A stretch of DNA of 64,000 nt from Liolophura sinensis (lineage: Eukaryota > Mollusca > Polyplacophora > Chitonida > Chitonidae): assembly GCF_032854445.1 (NCBI RefSeq), contig NC_088296.1:17473485-17537484 (forward strand), given 5' to 3'. A program made the translations under genes and the position numbers. Of this stretch, positions 30,192-43,245 are shown in pieces; the first letter of the stretch is position 1, and each line of letters opens with the position of its first letter. The notes beneath the pieces are model-generated. The model was given only the letters and a program-made list of their open reading frames with translations. It had not been told where the DNA came from and did not search any database.

Positions 30192-31074
30192 CCTCAGATC
30201 TACAACACAGGATAATTACACCAGCGTGGTAAATTAAGATAATTACGTTTACGGTCAGTACATGTGTAAATCAGTCCCTGTCAGAGAGTGCTCAGTGGGT
30301 CACACTTGTAAATACTGGACACCAGTTAACATCATAAATATTTTTGATACATGTACATGTACAATATTTTCATGGTGCGTTCATACTTACAACCAACATC
30401 CACAGACCCCCAACCCCCACCCCTACCCCCCCACTCTGAAGTGCTCATAAATTAAAATGTTTACACATGTATGGTCTCTGACTCCGCCACTGCTAAAATA
30501 ATTTAATTTTGATTTAAATTTACCCATGAGTACATGTAACCTGGACTATATGTACACTGGTACATGTACTATAAATTTCCATTCGGTGTGTATTCGGTTA
30601 AGGCACTTGATAGGATATTTTACAAGTATGCTTTTCAAAGATTGAGATCTACATGTAGTTGAGCAAAAAAGTGTGTCCTTTTGACAGTTTGAGTACTTTG
30701 TTTCCAAAACAAATGTTTTTTTTTAGTGAGTAAAACTTATGTAAGCGTATAAGACAACTGTGTACATGTAATCTTGTTCTTAAACAGTTTCAACCATCTC
30801 TGCAAGCACTATTTTGAAACATTCAGAGAAAACTACGGGGTGTAGAGAAAAAAATTTGCAGAGTATTATGAAGCTCGCATCTTTTAGTCACACAAACGAC
30901 TTGTTTTTAGTGTCATTTTCAGAATAACTGTTTACAACTTCCACTAAAGAAAAAGTGCTTTAGAGGTCAAAAAGGTTAAAGATTTCAAAAAGGTTAGAGG
31001 TCAAAAAGGTTAAAGAGATCATGTCGCGAATGTGAACAGTAACAGCTGTGCACATATGAACAAGTTCATAAATA

Positions 31075-31232
31075 GATTTATTTATATTTATTTGATTGGT
31101 GTTTTACGCCATACTCAAGAATATTTCACTTGTACGACAGCAGCCAGCATAATGGTGGGAGGGAACCGGGCAGAGCTCGGTGGAAACCCTCAACCATCCA
31201 CAGGTTGCTGGCAGACCTTCCCACGTACGGCT
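31075..31232 (-). mobile_element. tRNA-derived SINE, truncated head
   Basis: TTTATTTGATTGGTGTTTTA, CAGCATAATGGTGGGAGGGA, CACAGGTTGCTGGCAGACCT, ending CCCACGTACGGCTGGAG. Confidence 0.93.
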
Positions 31233-32082
31233 GGAGTTTCACAATAGAAGGAACTGACATAGGCATATACATGCATACATGTACAGTCTACATGTATGTA
31301 CTTGTATACATTTACATGTAACAGCCAAAAGTTACTCTAAAGGATGTCAAATTTCATCCATGACTAAGCTGCCTATTTTCCCCCCATTCTGCGAACTTTA
31401 TTGATTTTTAGAAAGGTTCTTTCAGAGGTGTTTGGAAGGTGTCCTAGTGGGAAAGTGTAAATTATAGCATCAAAAGTAATATCTCGTGACATTTATTTGG
31501 CCTCCAAAAGTGCTCTTTTATGGTCAAATTTTTAGGTCATTTAGGGTATATGTACCTGTATGTGCAACTATATACATGTCTAAGTTTATTTACTGATTTT
31601 GATTGCTGTTTTACGACATACTCAATAAATAAATAAATACAGAGTTGAGTGGCACAGAAATGTTCTCTAAATTATACCTGGGATTAAGAGACGTCTGTTA
31701 ATCTGGGATTAAGAGACGTCTGTTAATCTCAGCTTCTATGTAAAGGAGACCAATGATTGTTTTTCAATACACATACATATACTGTATATATGTTGTCTGC
31801 TCACTCATCTAAAACCATTAACAGTTTATCATGTACCTTCATCGTTTTTACTTCTCCAGGTGAACCATGCTTAATTAACCACACCTGCACACTCCGGTGA
31901 ATCAACCATGTACAGGCAGGTACAGGGACATGTATGCGCTGGTGACAATACCAGGGTGCAGCCAGGCACAACTGCTGCCATATCATATACAGGCATGTAG
32001 TACAGTGTTTATAGAGTAAACACCCCTCTAATCACCACATCACATCACGTGTACTGTACATACATGTACATATCTACATACT

Positions 32083-32242
32083 GTAATTCTTCAAAATTTT
32101 CCCAGTTTTGCAAAGTGTTTATTCAAGCATATTCTGAAGACAATCTCAGGCCAAGTTCAGAGCTTAACAAGAAGGATAATTTTATCAGTTTAAACAGAAT
32201 TAACACCTTGCAAACATGAGAAAAGGTAGAGGAATTACAGTA
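32083..32242. mobile_element. Inverted-repeat element (CCTAATTCC family)
   Basis: Left CTGTAATTCTTCAAAATTTTC and right GAAAAGGTAGAGGAATTACAG are near reverse complements and delimit a 160-bp element with TTCAAGCATATTCTGAAGAC inside. Confidence 0.85.
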
Positions 32243-32344
32243 GTCTGAAAAGCAGCTATTGAGAGTGTGGTTGGAAATGACGAAGATCAAATCCAATGTT
32301 AGAAATAAACCTTAAAAAAAAGTTTCCTTTAATTCTGAAATAGT

Positions 32345-32515
32345 TCTTACATGAACTTTTATAGGTTTCACATGAACTTTTATAGTTCTCACATGAACTT
32401 TTATAGTTCTCACATGAACTTTTATAGTTCTCACATGAACTTTTATAGTTCTCACATGAACTTTTATAGTTCTTACATGAACTTTTATAGTTCTCACATG
32501 AACTTTTATAGTTCA
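32345..32515. repeat. 21-bp tandem repeat, eight units
   Basis: TTCTCACATGAACTTTTATAG repeated almost without change. As 21 is a multiple of three, frames stay open on both strands and give meaningless repeat peptides. Confidence 0.97.
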
Positions 32516-32684
32516 CACAAATTATTCACTCATAATATACAGTTTTTTTAGAGTTCAGTGTCTTTGATGTAAAGATGTACCGCACTTCACCTGCTACATG
32601 TACATAATCACCTGTTTCAGTTTTTTGTTGAAAAAAAACAAAAAAAAAAAAAGGAAATTTAGAGTGTGTTATTTAACAGTTATC

Positions 32685-32885
32685 TACTTATTTATTTATT
32701 TATTTGATTGGTGTCTACACCGTACTCGAGAATACTTCACTAATATTTATTTATTTATCTGACTGGTGTTTTATGCCATACTGGAGAATATTTCACTTAT
32801 AGGACGTTGGCCAGCATTCGGGTTGGAGGAAAGTGAGCAGTGGCTGGGGGAAACCCATGACCATCTGCAGGTAGCTAGCTGACCC
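32685..32885 (-). mobile_element. SINE fragment plus second SINE copy
   Basis: A 60-bp tail fragment (TTTATTTGATTGGTGTCTAC, then ACCGTACTCGAGAATACTTC) is followed at 32745 by a longer copy with TGGTGTTTTATGCCATACTG and CATCTGCAGGTAGCTAGCTG. Two insertions in the same orientation. Confidence 0.85.
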
Positions 32886-33639
32886 AGTTCTCTACAGCAG
32901 CTCAACCATAAAGCACATGGTGCAAAGGTATGAACATGTAAACTGTAACCCAGGGAAATGCTAGCCTCAAAACTAAGGCTAACAAAAAGTGATAGCATGT
33001 TATAATGTGATATGCATGATGTATTTTCTGTAACCAGGTGACTGATAAGGACAACCCAAAGGTATATTTCTAATACACATGTAAATACTCAGTGCTGTAC
33101 AAGTCAACCCCAGGACCATAAAGTCTAATTTTATCACGGACTACAAATGCGGGTTACAATTCTGTTCCCGCTAAGTGTTACAATGAGTCCATGAAAACTG
33201 AGGCTGGTCAGGATCTAAAGAGACTAACAGGAGAACAAAGAGATGACTGTGTTACACCATACATGTACATTCCAAGTGATGGGTAAAAAAACCAAATGCG
33301 CAAAAATCTGAAGAAAAAAACAACAACTTTTTTTCTAAAAAAATAATGAAATGTTCATATTATTAACTTCATTGTAGGAGTACATCCCTGACAGATGTCA
33401 ATGATATACATTTTATAATATGCACAGAAATAGCTTACAATGGCACAGAATCCCCAAGCATACACGTCTTGTCCACAGAATATGTTAGATTCAGAAAATT
33501 TTGGTAGAGTCTTTTTTGTGGGATTTTGAAAAAAACTGCGCCCAGCGCACTGAGGTGAAATGAACCAAAACAGCCAGGGCACTGGAAGCCACACATTTTG
33601 TGTACATGTACATGTAATTCTATGTTTAGAACGGCATTT

Positions 33640-33812
33640 GTAATGCCGACCATACGTGGGAAGGTCTGTCAGCAACCTGTGGATCGTCGTGGTTTTCCCC
33701 AGTGCTCTGCCCGGTTTCCTCCCACCATAATATTGGCCGCCGTCGAATAAGTGAAATATTCTTGAGTACAGCATAAAACGCCAATCAAACAAGTAAATAA
33801 ATAGAAAGGCAT
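33640..33812 (+). mobile_element. tRNA-derived SINE, 5' truncated
   Basis: CATACGTGGGAAGGTCTGTC, CCCGGTTTCCTCCCACCATA, AATATTCTTGAGTACAGCAT, tail AAGTAAATAAATA. Confidence 0.92.
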
Positions 33813-34389
33813 TCTCTGCCATTTGAAGCTACATGTACTTCTGTGTATATTATACAATGTGTATGACTGACATCTAGCAGAGAGGTTGTTTTATTAAGTT
33901 TATTGCAGGATTCAACCATTCATTTTTTTAAAAAAAAAAATAAATTAATTTGATTTTTTTCAAATTTTTGCCCGTTTCACTTTTTAGAAAGTAGTCCTTC
34001 TGACAGACACCACAAGACCCTGTATCCAAATCTGATATCGTTTTCCAAATGTTGTGTTCCAATACCCAACAAATAAATCCTGACGGACAAAATCTTAAAA
34101 AATAAGCCCTGGGAGTACATGTACATACGAATCAATGTCTTTATAAAGACCTATAATTCAAATGAATAAAACACAAAATCTAACTATATGTGCACAACCA
34201 ATATGCAAGTATCAAGTGACCCACATTTGTACATATTGTTTAAAAAAGTGCAATATTTGTCAATTATCAATTACAAAGGCTTCCAAACCAAAAAAAAAAC
34301 AGAAAAAATCAACAAGGTGGGGTGTGGAATATGAGGGGTGTACATGTGATGTTTGGGTGGGGACTATGACGTCAAGGTAGGTGATGAGA

Positions 34390-35705
34390 ATTGTGTCTGG
34401 AGCACAGAGTTTTGATCATGTGTGGGTATGATGTCATGTCTTGTCACATCTGAGTAAGGTGTCACGTCTGTATGGGAACCCATGTCTGGCTGAGGTGTCA
34501 CACATCTGTATGGAGAGTCATGTCTGGGTTAGATGTCACACATCTGTATGGGGTTTTGCATCTGGGTGACGCACATCTGTATGGGGAGTCATGTCTGGAA
34601 GAGGTGTCGCAGATCTGAATAGGGTGCTGCATCAAGGTTGGTGATGAGAATTGTGTCTGGAGCACAGTGTTTTGATCATGTGTGCATATGATGTCATGTC
34701 TTGTTGTCACATCTAAGTGAGGTGTCACGTTTGTATGGGGAGTCATGTCTGGCTGAGGTGTCACATCTCTGTATGTGGAGTCATGTCTGGGTGAGGTGCC
34801 ACACACCTGTATGGGAGTCATGTCTGAGTGAGGTGTAACACATCTGTATAGGAGTCATGTCTAGCTGAAGGTTAACACATCTGAATGGGGGGGGGGGGTC
34901 ATGTCTGGGTGAGGTGTCACACATCTGTATGGGGAGTCATGTCTGGCTGAGGTGTAACACATCTGAATGGAGTGCTGCGCTTGGTGGGGTGTCACACCTC
35001 TGTGTGGGGAGTCATGTCTGACTGAGGTGTCACACCTCTGTATGGGGAGTCATGTCTGGCTGAGGTATCACACATCTGAATGGGGTGCTGCGTCTGGGTG
35101 AGGTGTCACACATCTGTATGGGTGTCATGTCTGCTTGAGGTGTCACACATATGTATGGGGAGTCATGTCTGGATGAGGTGTCACACATCTGTATGGGGAG
35201 TCATGTCTGGCTGAGGTGTCACACATCTGTATGGGGAGTCATGTCTGGATGAGGTGTCACACATCTGTACGGGGATTCATGTCTGGCTGAGGTGTCACAC
35301 ATCTGTATGGGGAGTCATGTCTGGATGAGGTGTCACACATCTGTATGGGGAGTCATGTCTGGATGAGGTGTCACACATCTGTACGGGGAGTCATGTCTGG
35401 ATGAGGTGTCACACATCTGTACGGGGAGTCATGTCTGGATGAGGTGTCACACATCTGTACGGGGAGTCATGTCTGGATGAGGTGTCACACATCTGTACGG
35501 GGAGTCATGTCTGGATAAAGTGTCACACATCTGTACGGGGAGTCATGTCTGGCTGAGGTGTCACACATCTGTACGGGGAGTCATGTCTGGCTAAAGTGTC
35601 ACACATCTGTACGGGGAGTCATGTCTGGCTGAGGTGTCACACATCTGTACGGGGAGTCATGTCTGGCTGAGGTGTCACACATCTGTACGGGGAGTCATGT
35701 CTAGA
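34390..35705. repeat. 38-bp minisatellite, over 30 units
   Basis: Unit GGGGAGTCATGTCTGGCTGA, then GGTGTCACACATCTGTAT. Variants at the left (GGTGCTGCGTCTGGGTGAGG) are older. The right third (35230-35700) is almost homogeneous and carries CTGTACGGGG, which suggests recent spread from that side. Confidence 0.97.
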
Positions 35706-36644
35706 ATTACATGTACAGGTATTCCTACTTTCTACCATCCATACCAATTCCATCTCAACAATGTATGTCATCTACATGTACCTGTAAATAACACACTGGC
35801 GTCAAAATGTTTGATATTGCAAGTACCACAAAGTGATGACTTCAACAAAAACTTCACTTTGTCATTGTGAAAACAAAATGGACGTGGATAAGATCCAGCA
35901 ATCATTTATGTGTCTGAAATTATAAATATTTGCAGGATAAAACCTCATCTTTGGGATGAGCTACATTGAATTTGAGGTCATTATTATTTTGATCTCTTGA
36001 AAACGATTGAATGATCAAACATCTTGACACCAGAGATGGAGACAACCACGCGATATAACCCGTCCTTCCCAGACTATAAAAATCCCATATGGCTGTACAC
36101 CATGTAAATCTATTTTGATAAGTAACATTTATTGCTTATTAAACCACCTTTTAATGGAATCTGCATGTAAAATATTCACTACTAAGATCTATGAAAGTTA
36201 ATATGGCATGTAAAATGTGAAAATAACACCAAAAACAGGATTCTCAGTAAAATGTACAAGGAAGCATATATATTCTGACACTGAATGTTTAAGGTGAATT
36301 AATTACAAAAGAGACAATGTACACTTAATTCACTGTGATGTCATATAACCTAATATACATATGGTTAAAACTACATGACGACAAAAATATCAGCAGTCTT
36401 TACCCAGATATTACATAAATTCATGTTTCAAAAGCCCACGGGGGGTGATTGGGGGGGGGGGGGGGGAGGGATGATGACTCTCCCTTACCCACGAACAGCT
36501 AAGGTTCCTCCACCATGAAGCCACATGTATTAAAATGTACAACATTTGTTCTTTTTTTCCCAAAATATTTCAATACATCTCACCAAACTCCTCTTCTGCT
36601 CCCATCAATCTGAGCAAAAACAAATGCTTCATGAATCTATAAAT

Positions 36645-36955
36645 GTGTCATTAACATATGAACACGTCATGAAAATATGTGTCATGAACATATGAATGTG
36701 TCACGAACACTTGTCATGAATCTATAAATGTGTCATGAACATATGAATATGTCATTAACATATGAACGCGTCATGAAACTATGTCATGAACATATGAATG
36801 TGTCATGAACACTTGTCATGAACATATGAATGTGTCATTAACATATGAACGTGTCATGAAAATATGTCATGAACATATGAATGTGTCACGAACACTTGTC
36901 ATGAACATATGAATGTGTCATGAACACTTGTCATGAACATATGAATGTGTACTAT
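36645..36955. repeat. Tandem repeat of about 19 bp
   Basis: CATGAACATATGAATGTGT and CATGAACACTTGT alternate irregularly. Confidence 0.93.
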
Positions 36956-37184
36956 AGTATTGTGATTTTTCAGCCTTTTCGCATGTTTGCAAGGTGATTA
37001 TTCAACCACATACTGAAGGCATTATTCTGCGCCGATTGATAAAATTATACTTTTTGTGAAGCTCTGAAACCGGCCAATCCAATCAATGTAGTATTTGTCT
37101 ACAAAATCAAATCAAAAGTATCCATAAATTGCACTGAAAGTTGCTCTTTCATGTGAGAAAAGGTTGAGGAATTAGGATAAGGTA
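36955..37184. mobile_element. Inverted-repeat element (CCTAATTCC family), best copy
   Basis: Right end GAAAAGGTTGAGGAATTAGG is the reverse complement of the CCTAATTCCTCAACCTTTTC start seen at 21757; the left end here reads TTTTTCAGCCTTTTCGCATG. Length about 230 bp, no ORF. The body has AGCTCTGAAACCGGCCAATC, shared with other copies. It fits a miniature inverted-repeat transposable element. Confidence 0.82.
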
Positions 37185-37197
37185 TACAATTAAAGGT

Positions 37198-37410
37198 GCT
37201 GAAGGCACCGTGGCTGAGTGGTTAACATGCAAGCGCAACACAATGACCCTCAAGCCTTTCACGGTTGCACGTGGGAAGGTCGGCTGGTAGACAGTTACCT
37301 GCAGATGGTAGAGGGTTTTCCAGAGTCGGAATCACCATTATGCTGGCCGCCGCTGTATATACAAGTGAAATATTCTTGAGTTTTTGTAAAAAAAATCAAT
37401 CAAATCAATA
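37198..37410 (+). mobile_element. tRNA-derived SINE, diverged
   Basis: Head GGCACCGTGGCTGAGTGGTT, then AACATGCAAGCGCAACACAA; body CATTATGCTGGCCGCCGCTG; tail TATTCTTGAGTTTTTGTAAA. It lies 14 bp after an inverted-repeat element. Confidence 0.88.
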
Positions 37411-39141
37411 TCAACAAATTTAGATGCCTAAAACCACATTTTATACTTAAATTAAATTTTATTCAACAACACACAAGACTCAAAGATTTTGTGATCAAAA
37501 TTTTTTAGTTGGAATGACCTAGGATTAACATTGTCTATCTCAATTCCAGAAATGACACAATGTTGGTAATTTCTCTTGCTGTGGCTACGCTATCATACTT
37601 CGGCACTGACCTCGGCAATTGTCGACTGCCAAGGTGAATGGGGTGGGTTGATTTCACCTATAATAATAATAACAAACTTTTCACAACAGAAAAGGCTATA
37701 ATAATATCCATTACAAGTGACATGTGTGAAATATCAGAGTCTAATGGTACAAACATTATGAACTGTTGCAAATTGAAGCACAACTGTCCACAACTGATCA
37801 CACCATTATTTTATGCACAATCTACAGTATATACAACTGACTCACTGAAATACTCTACTGATGACACTAGACATGACACCTAGCCAGGCTTTTCTTAAAA
37901 GGGTGCTGCACTCTGCCATTTAAATACTTACCCTGCTTTTGTTTTTGTCAGGTACATGTACATTGTTAATAAGCCGAGACAGCATTTCAGGAGTCTCACC
38001 AGTTCAAGGAAATTTCCTACTATTGATTAAACCAGTACAAATGGAAACAAAAGTTTTTTCTTGTTTCAAGTTCTGTCTGACTGGAATGCCATACTAAAGA
38101 CTGACACCTAAACTAACGAGTCCTAAGTCAATTCCCATGCACAAGTACACTCATACACAAACAGGCAGATTTCTAGATTAAATGCAAAAGTTGGGCATCT
38201 CAATTTCGTGCATTTTGCAGTGCACATATGGTGAAAAGAAAGAAGAGTACAAATACATACATGTACAACGTTAGCCCAAGGGTTTCAGCTGCAATGAAGA
38301 GACAGATGTTGCATGCCAGATGTCTTAGCGGTAACTAAACTCTGACTTACACCTGAACACCCCCACTGGCCGGGTCTTTCCATGTTTTCGATACGCCGCC
38401 AGTTTTCAAGATAAATTTGTCACACCCTTGGCACTTGGACACTTTTCACCACACAATGATAATGACTTCTCAGACTCTGAATGGAGAGGAGCCGAGCTCA
38501 ATGCCATCTCCAGGGACAGCAAACTGCCATCAGCAACAGGAACGATACGGAGTAAACCCTGCCAAAAGGCAGCTGGTAACAACTTGTATTTTCATGGCGA
38601 GTAGACCTCAGGAACTGTTTCCTGCAGTACATCTATACATGTACACGTTCATTTCTGCCAGCAAATTGACAAAATCCAAGAACAAAATTTTCAGCTCTCC
38701 TTAAGCCAACATTTAAATGAACTCTGGCTGGAGCAGGGTACATGTAAGAGAACCTATCACTGTGCACAGTGCGTAGCACTTAGCTTAGCCTCCTGTGGAA
38801 GCCCGGAAAAGCGGCGTTTGCATGCACACATACACATGTACATGACTGTACAGGAATGACAGTGGAGGGATAGCTAAGGGAGATTACATGCACACAAACT
38901 AGGGGAGCTATAATAGTGATTACCATCAAATTACCACTGTCATTAACTCTGTCCTTTCGCTGCTGGTAACAACTTTCGGTACATTTATCCATGTACATGC
39001 CCGTATCCTAATATAAAAACCACCATAATGCATTTCTACGATAACTCTATGAAAAGAGAGAAATTCTATTAAAAGGGAATCAAATACATGTATAATTACA
39101 GGCATTTTCTTCAAACGTATCACAATTCTGTGTGACTTCTC

Positions 39142-39262
39142 TATTTATTTATTTATTTATTTATTTATTTGATAGGTGTTTTACGTCGTACTCAAGAATA
39201 TTTCACTTATACGATGGCGGCCATCATTATGGTGGGTGGAAACCGGGCAGAGCCCAGGGGTC
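39142..39262 (-). mobile_element. SINE, 3' part
   Basis: (TTTA)n, TTTGATAGGTGTTTTACGTC, CATCATTATGGTGGGTGGAA, ending GCAGAGCCCAGGGG. Confidence 0.92.
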
Positions 39263-39546
39263 TTTATTTATTACTTTGATAAATCTTATACATTAAAAAT
39301 TTCACCTTGACTTGAGTTCTGTGTAAAACACAAATCAAATAAATAAAAATTCATCTGATAACGAATTTCACCCAATTGTAGTGCAGTCTTAATTACAAAG
39401 ATGGTTAAAAATATCATGAATCATACACATGCTGGTGATCTCCCTGCATATGTGCTGTTATGTCATTGTTAGCCTGCACGTACTAAACGTGTACATGTAT
39501 ACTGGGCAAAAGGTTAGCCAGCCCCCTGTCCGCCTGTTCAAGTTTC

Positions 39547-39705
39547 ATTTATTTATTTGATTGGTGTCTTACGCCGTAATATTTCACTATACAATGGCGG
39601 CCAGCATTATGGTGGGAGGAAACCGGGCAGAGCTCCGGGGAAACCCACACCATCCCAAGGTTGACGGCAGATATTCCCACTCACAGCTGAAGAGGAAGCT
39701 CTTGC
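39547..39705 (-). mobile_element. tRNA-derived SINE, truncated head
   Basis: TTTATTTGATTGGTGTCTTA, CAGCATTATGGTGGGAGGAA, ACCGGGCAGAGCTCCGGGGA, then TCCCACTCACAGCTGAAGAG. Confidence 0.9.
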
Positions 39706-40033
39706 CCAAGTGGTCGTGGAATAGAAAAACAGTGCCATTTGGACACCTTATTTTCAGCACTTTTAACACTGGAGAGGTAGGAAAATATGAAATCTGGATA
39801 TCCTGCTCTACCAAGCTGCCCAAAAAAGGATGTTTGGACAAGACACTGTCTTTGACATTTCTGGCTAAGCCCCTGATGTAGGGTATCCTCCACATACAGT
39901 GTATGTACATGAAGCTGTTCCTACATGTAATTTAACCACATGTGTGTACAAAATATATTGGTACAATACTGTATATGCCCCAAAAAATTCTCCTCATAAA
40001 ACTACATTTATAAAGGCAAAATTTTTTTTTTGG

Positions 40034-40195
40034 ATTTGATTGGTGTTTTTTACGGCGTACTGAAGAATATTTTGAGCACGACGATGGCCTGCATTATGGT
40101 GGGAGAAAACCGGGCAGAGCTCAGGAAAAACCTATGACCAACCGCAGGTTGCTGGAAGACTCACACAATACGACATTCAGGGCAGAAGCTAGCAT
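40034..40195 (-). mobile_element. tRNA-derived SINE, truncated head
   Basis: TTTGATTGGTGTTTTTTACG, GCATTATGGTGGGAGAAAAC, CCGCAGGTTGCTGGAAGACT. Confidence 0.9.
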
Positions 40196-41004
40196 TTTTC
40201 AACAGGACATCATTCAACATCGTACCTTCTAAACAAAACCTCAAACTACCTAAGATCAACAGAACACTCTGAATCAGCCTAAGTCTATTTTCACCCACAA
40301 AAGTGCATTTAATTTTAGAAGAAAATAAATGTCACAAAAAATATTTTTTTTGGGTGCTAACAACCTACAATTTATTTTCCAGCAGGATATCATCCCATAA
40401 TCCAAGCAAACCTCAAAGGACCTTTCTAAAATCAATAGAATTCTCTGAATCAGGAAACATGGGCACGTTAATCATGCATGAAATTTGTGGCCATTCACAA
40501 ATGAAAGGAGGTGAGATGGCAAAGGTAGGGATTCGGTCCAAAAATAATAGTTTTTGACATTTTTTTTTCACTTTTACAATTTTAAAACATATGACATGTA
40601 TATATATGTGTTTTGTAATACATGTACATGATCATTTAAAGTCTTAACTCTGGAATCCATTATAGATGCTACCGCCAAATCGAAAATAACTGAATGTTTA
40701 CTTTGGTCAGTTAGATACAGCTTTGAACCTTCTCAACTCCTGATATAAGGAGGACACACAGTTTATCTGCAGACTAATTACGCTTTTCTGTACTTTTTCC
40801 CCAAACATTCATCTTAGTCTACAATGAATACGTGTAAACAACTGCCTGTGTAATGTTCCACTTTTCAGTCGATGATTGACAGCAAAGGTAGACAGGTCAT
40901 TTGTGGTGACTCTGACACACTCCAATTCAGCAATGGGTCAAACCTCTGTCTAACTGCCTCACTATCTCACCTTACATCAAATATTATCACAATTCAGATA
41001 TAAT

Positions 41005-41258
41005 TCTAGGCCTAAGATTGGTTGGTCCACCTGGATAGCTATCGTATTTGCTAAACAAGTAAGTATGACAGGCGAAGAAGACAACCTTAAGCGTTGGACA
41101 TTTTTTTCCGTCTACCCAGATACATGTATGTGATTGGTCGGGTCTGCCTTGGATAAGCTATCGTATTTGCCTAACAGGCATGACAGGCGAGAAAGACAAC
41201 CTTAAGCGTTAGATATTTATTTTTTTCCGTATACCCACATACATGTATGAGTGGAGTC
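41005..41258. repeat. About 125-bp duplication
   Basis: GGATAGCTATCGTATTTGCT, GACAACCTTAAGCGTTGGAC and ACCCAGATACATGTATG recur once with small gaps. Confidence 0.9.
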
Positions 41259-41404
41259 ACAAAGGCACTTGCCAGCTGATAGCAACCATTGACAACACTC
41301 ATCTGCACATCCACGCAGTTAGGGACGCACGAGCATTCACATAGCAAAGCTAACTGGTAATGCTACTACATGTATCAGTCAATAACTTTTCTTTCCTTCA
41401 TTTT

Positions 41405-41512
41405 TGAAAACAGTTCTAGTGATTGAGCAGCCAACAACAACAACACGTGGAAAAAAATGAAAACAGTTCTAGTGATTGAGCAGCCAACAACAACAACACA
41501 TGGAAAAAAAAC
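41405..41512. repeat. 54-bp duplication
   Basis: AAAACAGTTCTAGTGATTGA, then GCAGCCAACAACAACAACAC, twice with one base change. Confidence 0.95.
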
Positions 41513-41926
41513 TTCCCAGCAACATCTTTTTGAGATAATTATATTGCACACATTTGCAAAATTAATCAAAAATAACTTTCTAGCAGTTCATTTATTTTCT
41601 CACTGCTCAACTGTGTAAGCTCCCCCTCCCCCCCCCCCCCCTTCTTCTCATCATGTGTGCCATAACGTCGCTTTGGCCTGCTGCACAACGTCTTTGTCCG
41701 TAATACTCTTCATTGATGTGATTGTTGTGCAGGTATACGGCTCAATATTTCCAGGCTGCAGACAGCTGTTTACCGCCATCCCTGTAGCCACCTACTTTGA
41801 ATACTCTTACTATTTAAATCAATAGTAATTGTGACATAATTACTTTCCATTCAGCCGCCTACTTTTGAACTCTGACCACCTTCTCCAATTCTAATTGAAA
41901 ATCCTGTATTTCATCTCAGGTATCAA

Positions 41927-41998
41927 TATTAATCAACATGCTGGTAATCAACATGCTGGTAATCAACATGCTGGTAATCAACATGCTGGTAATCAACT
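41927..41998. repeat. 15-bp tandem repeat
   Basis: AATCAACATGCTGGT, four exact copies and a partial fifth. Confidence 0.97.
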
Positions 41999-42237
41999 AA
42001 GCGAGTACTGGTATAACATGCATGAAGTTTATATGGTATATGGATCAATCAATTGGGTCCACAATTTATTAGCAGCTCTGTTAAAAAGTTTACTAGCAGA
42101 GGGAGACTTATACTAACTTTAGCTGGTAACAAAGTCCCAGTGGTCTTTTCCCTAGGACAAGAATGGTTTTATGGGTTTTATGATCAAAGCCTGGCTTAAG
42201 GCTTTGTGTCCAGATTTATGCAGGCCTACAGGGTACC

Positions 42238-42428
42238 GGAGGTGGTTAGTGTGCCCTGTGCAATGACCTAGGAGCCTCTCCGGCCGTACATGAGAAGGTC
42301 AGGCAGCAACCTGCAGATGGTCATGGGTTTTACCCCTGGGCTCTGCCCGATTTAACTCCCGCCATAATGCTGGTCGCCGTTATATAAGTGACGTTCTTGA
42401 GAACAGCGTAAAACACCAGTCAATTAAA
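42238..42428 (+). mobile_element. tRNA-derived SINE, head shortened
   Basis: GGTGGTTAGTGTGCCCTGTG, GACCTAGGAGCCTCTCCGGC, CATAATGCTGGTCGCCGTTA, AGCGTAAAACACCAGTCAAT. Confidence 0.88.
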
Positions 42429-42485
42429 AACTATATAACAAAGACTGAACCTGTTTAAACATGACATTTCCAAAAGGGCTCCTCA

Positions 42486-42660
42486 TTTATTTATTTATTT
42501 GATTGGTGTTTTATGCCATACTCAGAACATGTCACTTATATGACAGCGGCCAGCATTATGGCGGAAGGAAACCAGACAGAGCCCGCGGGAATCCCACAAA
42601 CCCACAAACCCATGACCATCCGCAGGATGCTGCAGGCATTCCACATACGGAACAGGGGCC
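42486..42660 (-). mobile_element. tRNA-derived SINE
   Basis: TTTATTTGATTGGTGTTTTA, CAGCATTATGGCGGAAGGAA, then a short internal repeat CACAAACCCACAAACCC before ATGACCATCCGCAGGATGCT. Confidence 0.9.
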
Positions 42661-43019
42661 CTCAGAAAAGCAACAAAATGAATGACATGCAAATCTAGTA
42701 AAACCAACAGATTTGCAACCAATCTGCTGGGCCAAGGCAGCATTGATTGGACGAAGAGCAATGACATCAGGTACATAAGATGTACGTTGTCCTGCAGGTC
42801 ACACTGGACTTATAACCTGGAATTCCTAATCAAACTCACGTCTGTCCCTTTTTAAGGTGCATGATTGTGCTCGCACTCTTTGGCGCTTACAAACCTTTAG
42901 TGAGGTGTGCTGATAAATGAGCAGAAATTTTATTTCATTAGTCAGCAGACAAAAGACTTTTCCGAGGATCTAAAGTTTTTTTATGGTACAATTAACCACT
43001 CACTGAATAATTGCATTGT

Positions 43020-43245
43020 TTTATTTATTTATTGATTTGATTGTTGTTTTATCCCGAATTCAATAAAATTTCACTATATATACGATTGGGGCCAGCATTA
43101 TGGTAGAAGGAAACCAGACCGACCCTGAGTGAAAGCCACAACCATGCGCAGGTTCACTGGAAGACCTTCCCACGGCCGGCCGGAAAGGAAGACTTGAACT
43201 CACAGTGATTGCATTAGTGAGAGGCTCCTGGGTCACTGCTGCCCC
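43020..43245 (-). mobile_element. tRNA-derived SINE
   Basis: TTTATTTATTGATTTGATTG, CAGCATTATGGTAGAAGGAA, CGGCCGGAAAGGAAGACTTG, then GAGAGGCTCCTGGGTCACTG. It is followed by a C-rich homopolymer tract at 43231-43264. Confidence 0.88.

Noticed and set aside
34390-35705. Regularly spaced repeats suggestive of a CRISPR array
   Set aside because: There are no unique spacers; units are contiguous and diverging, and the DNA is animal. All arrays in the window are minisatellites.
38340-38410. Possible extra minus-strand exon ending TTCAG|GTGTAAGT
   Set aside because: No matching acceptor or reading frame. It could be an alternative RAB27 leader exon but is not supported.
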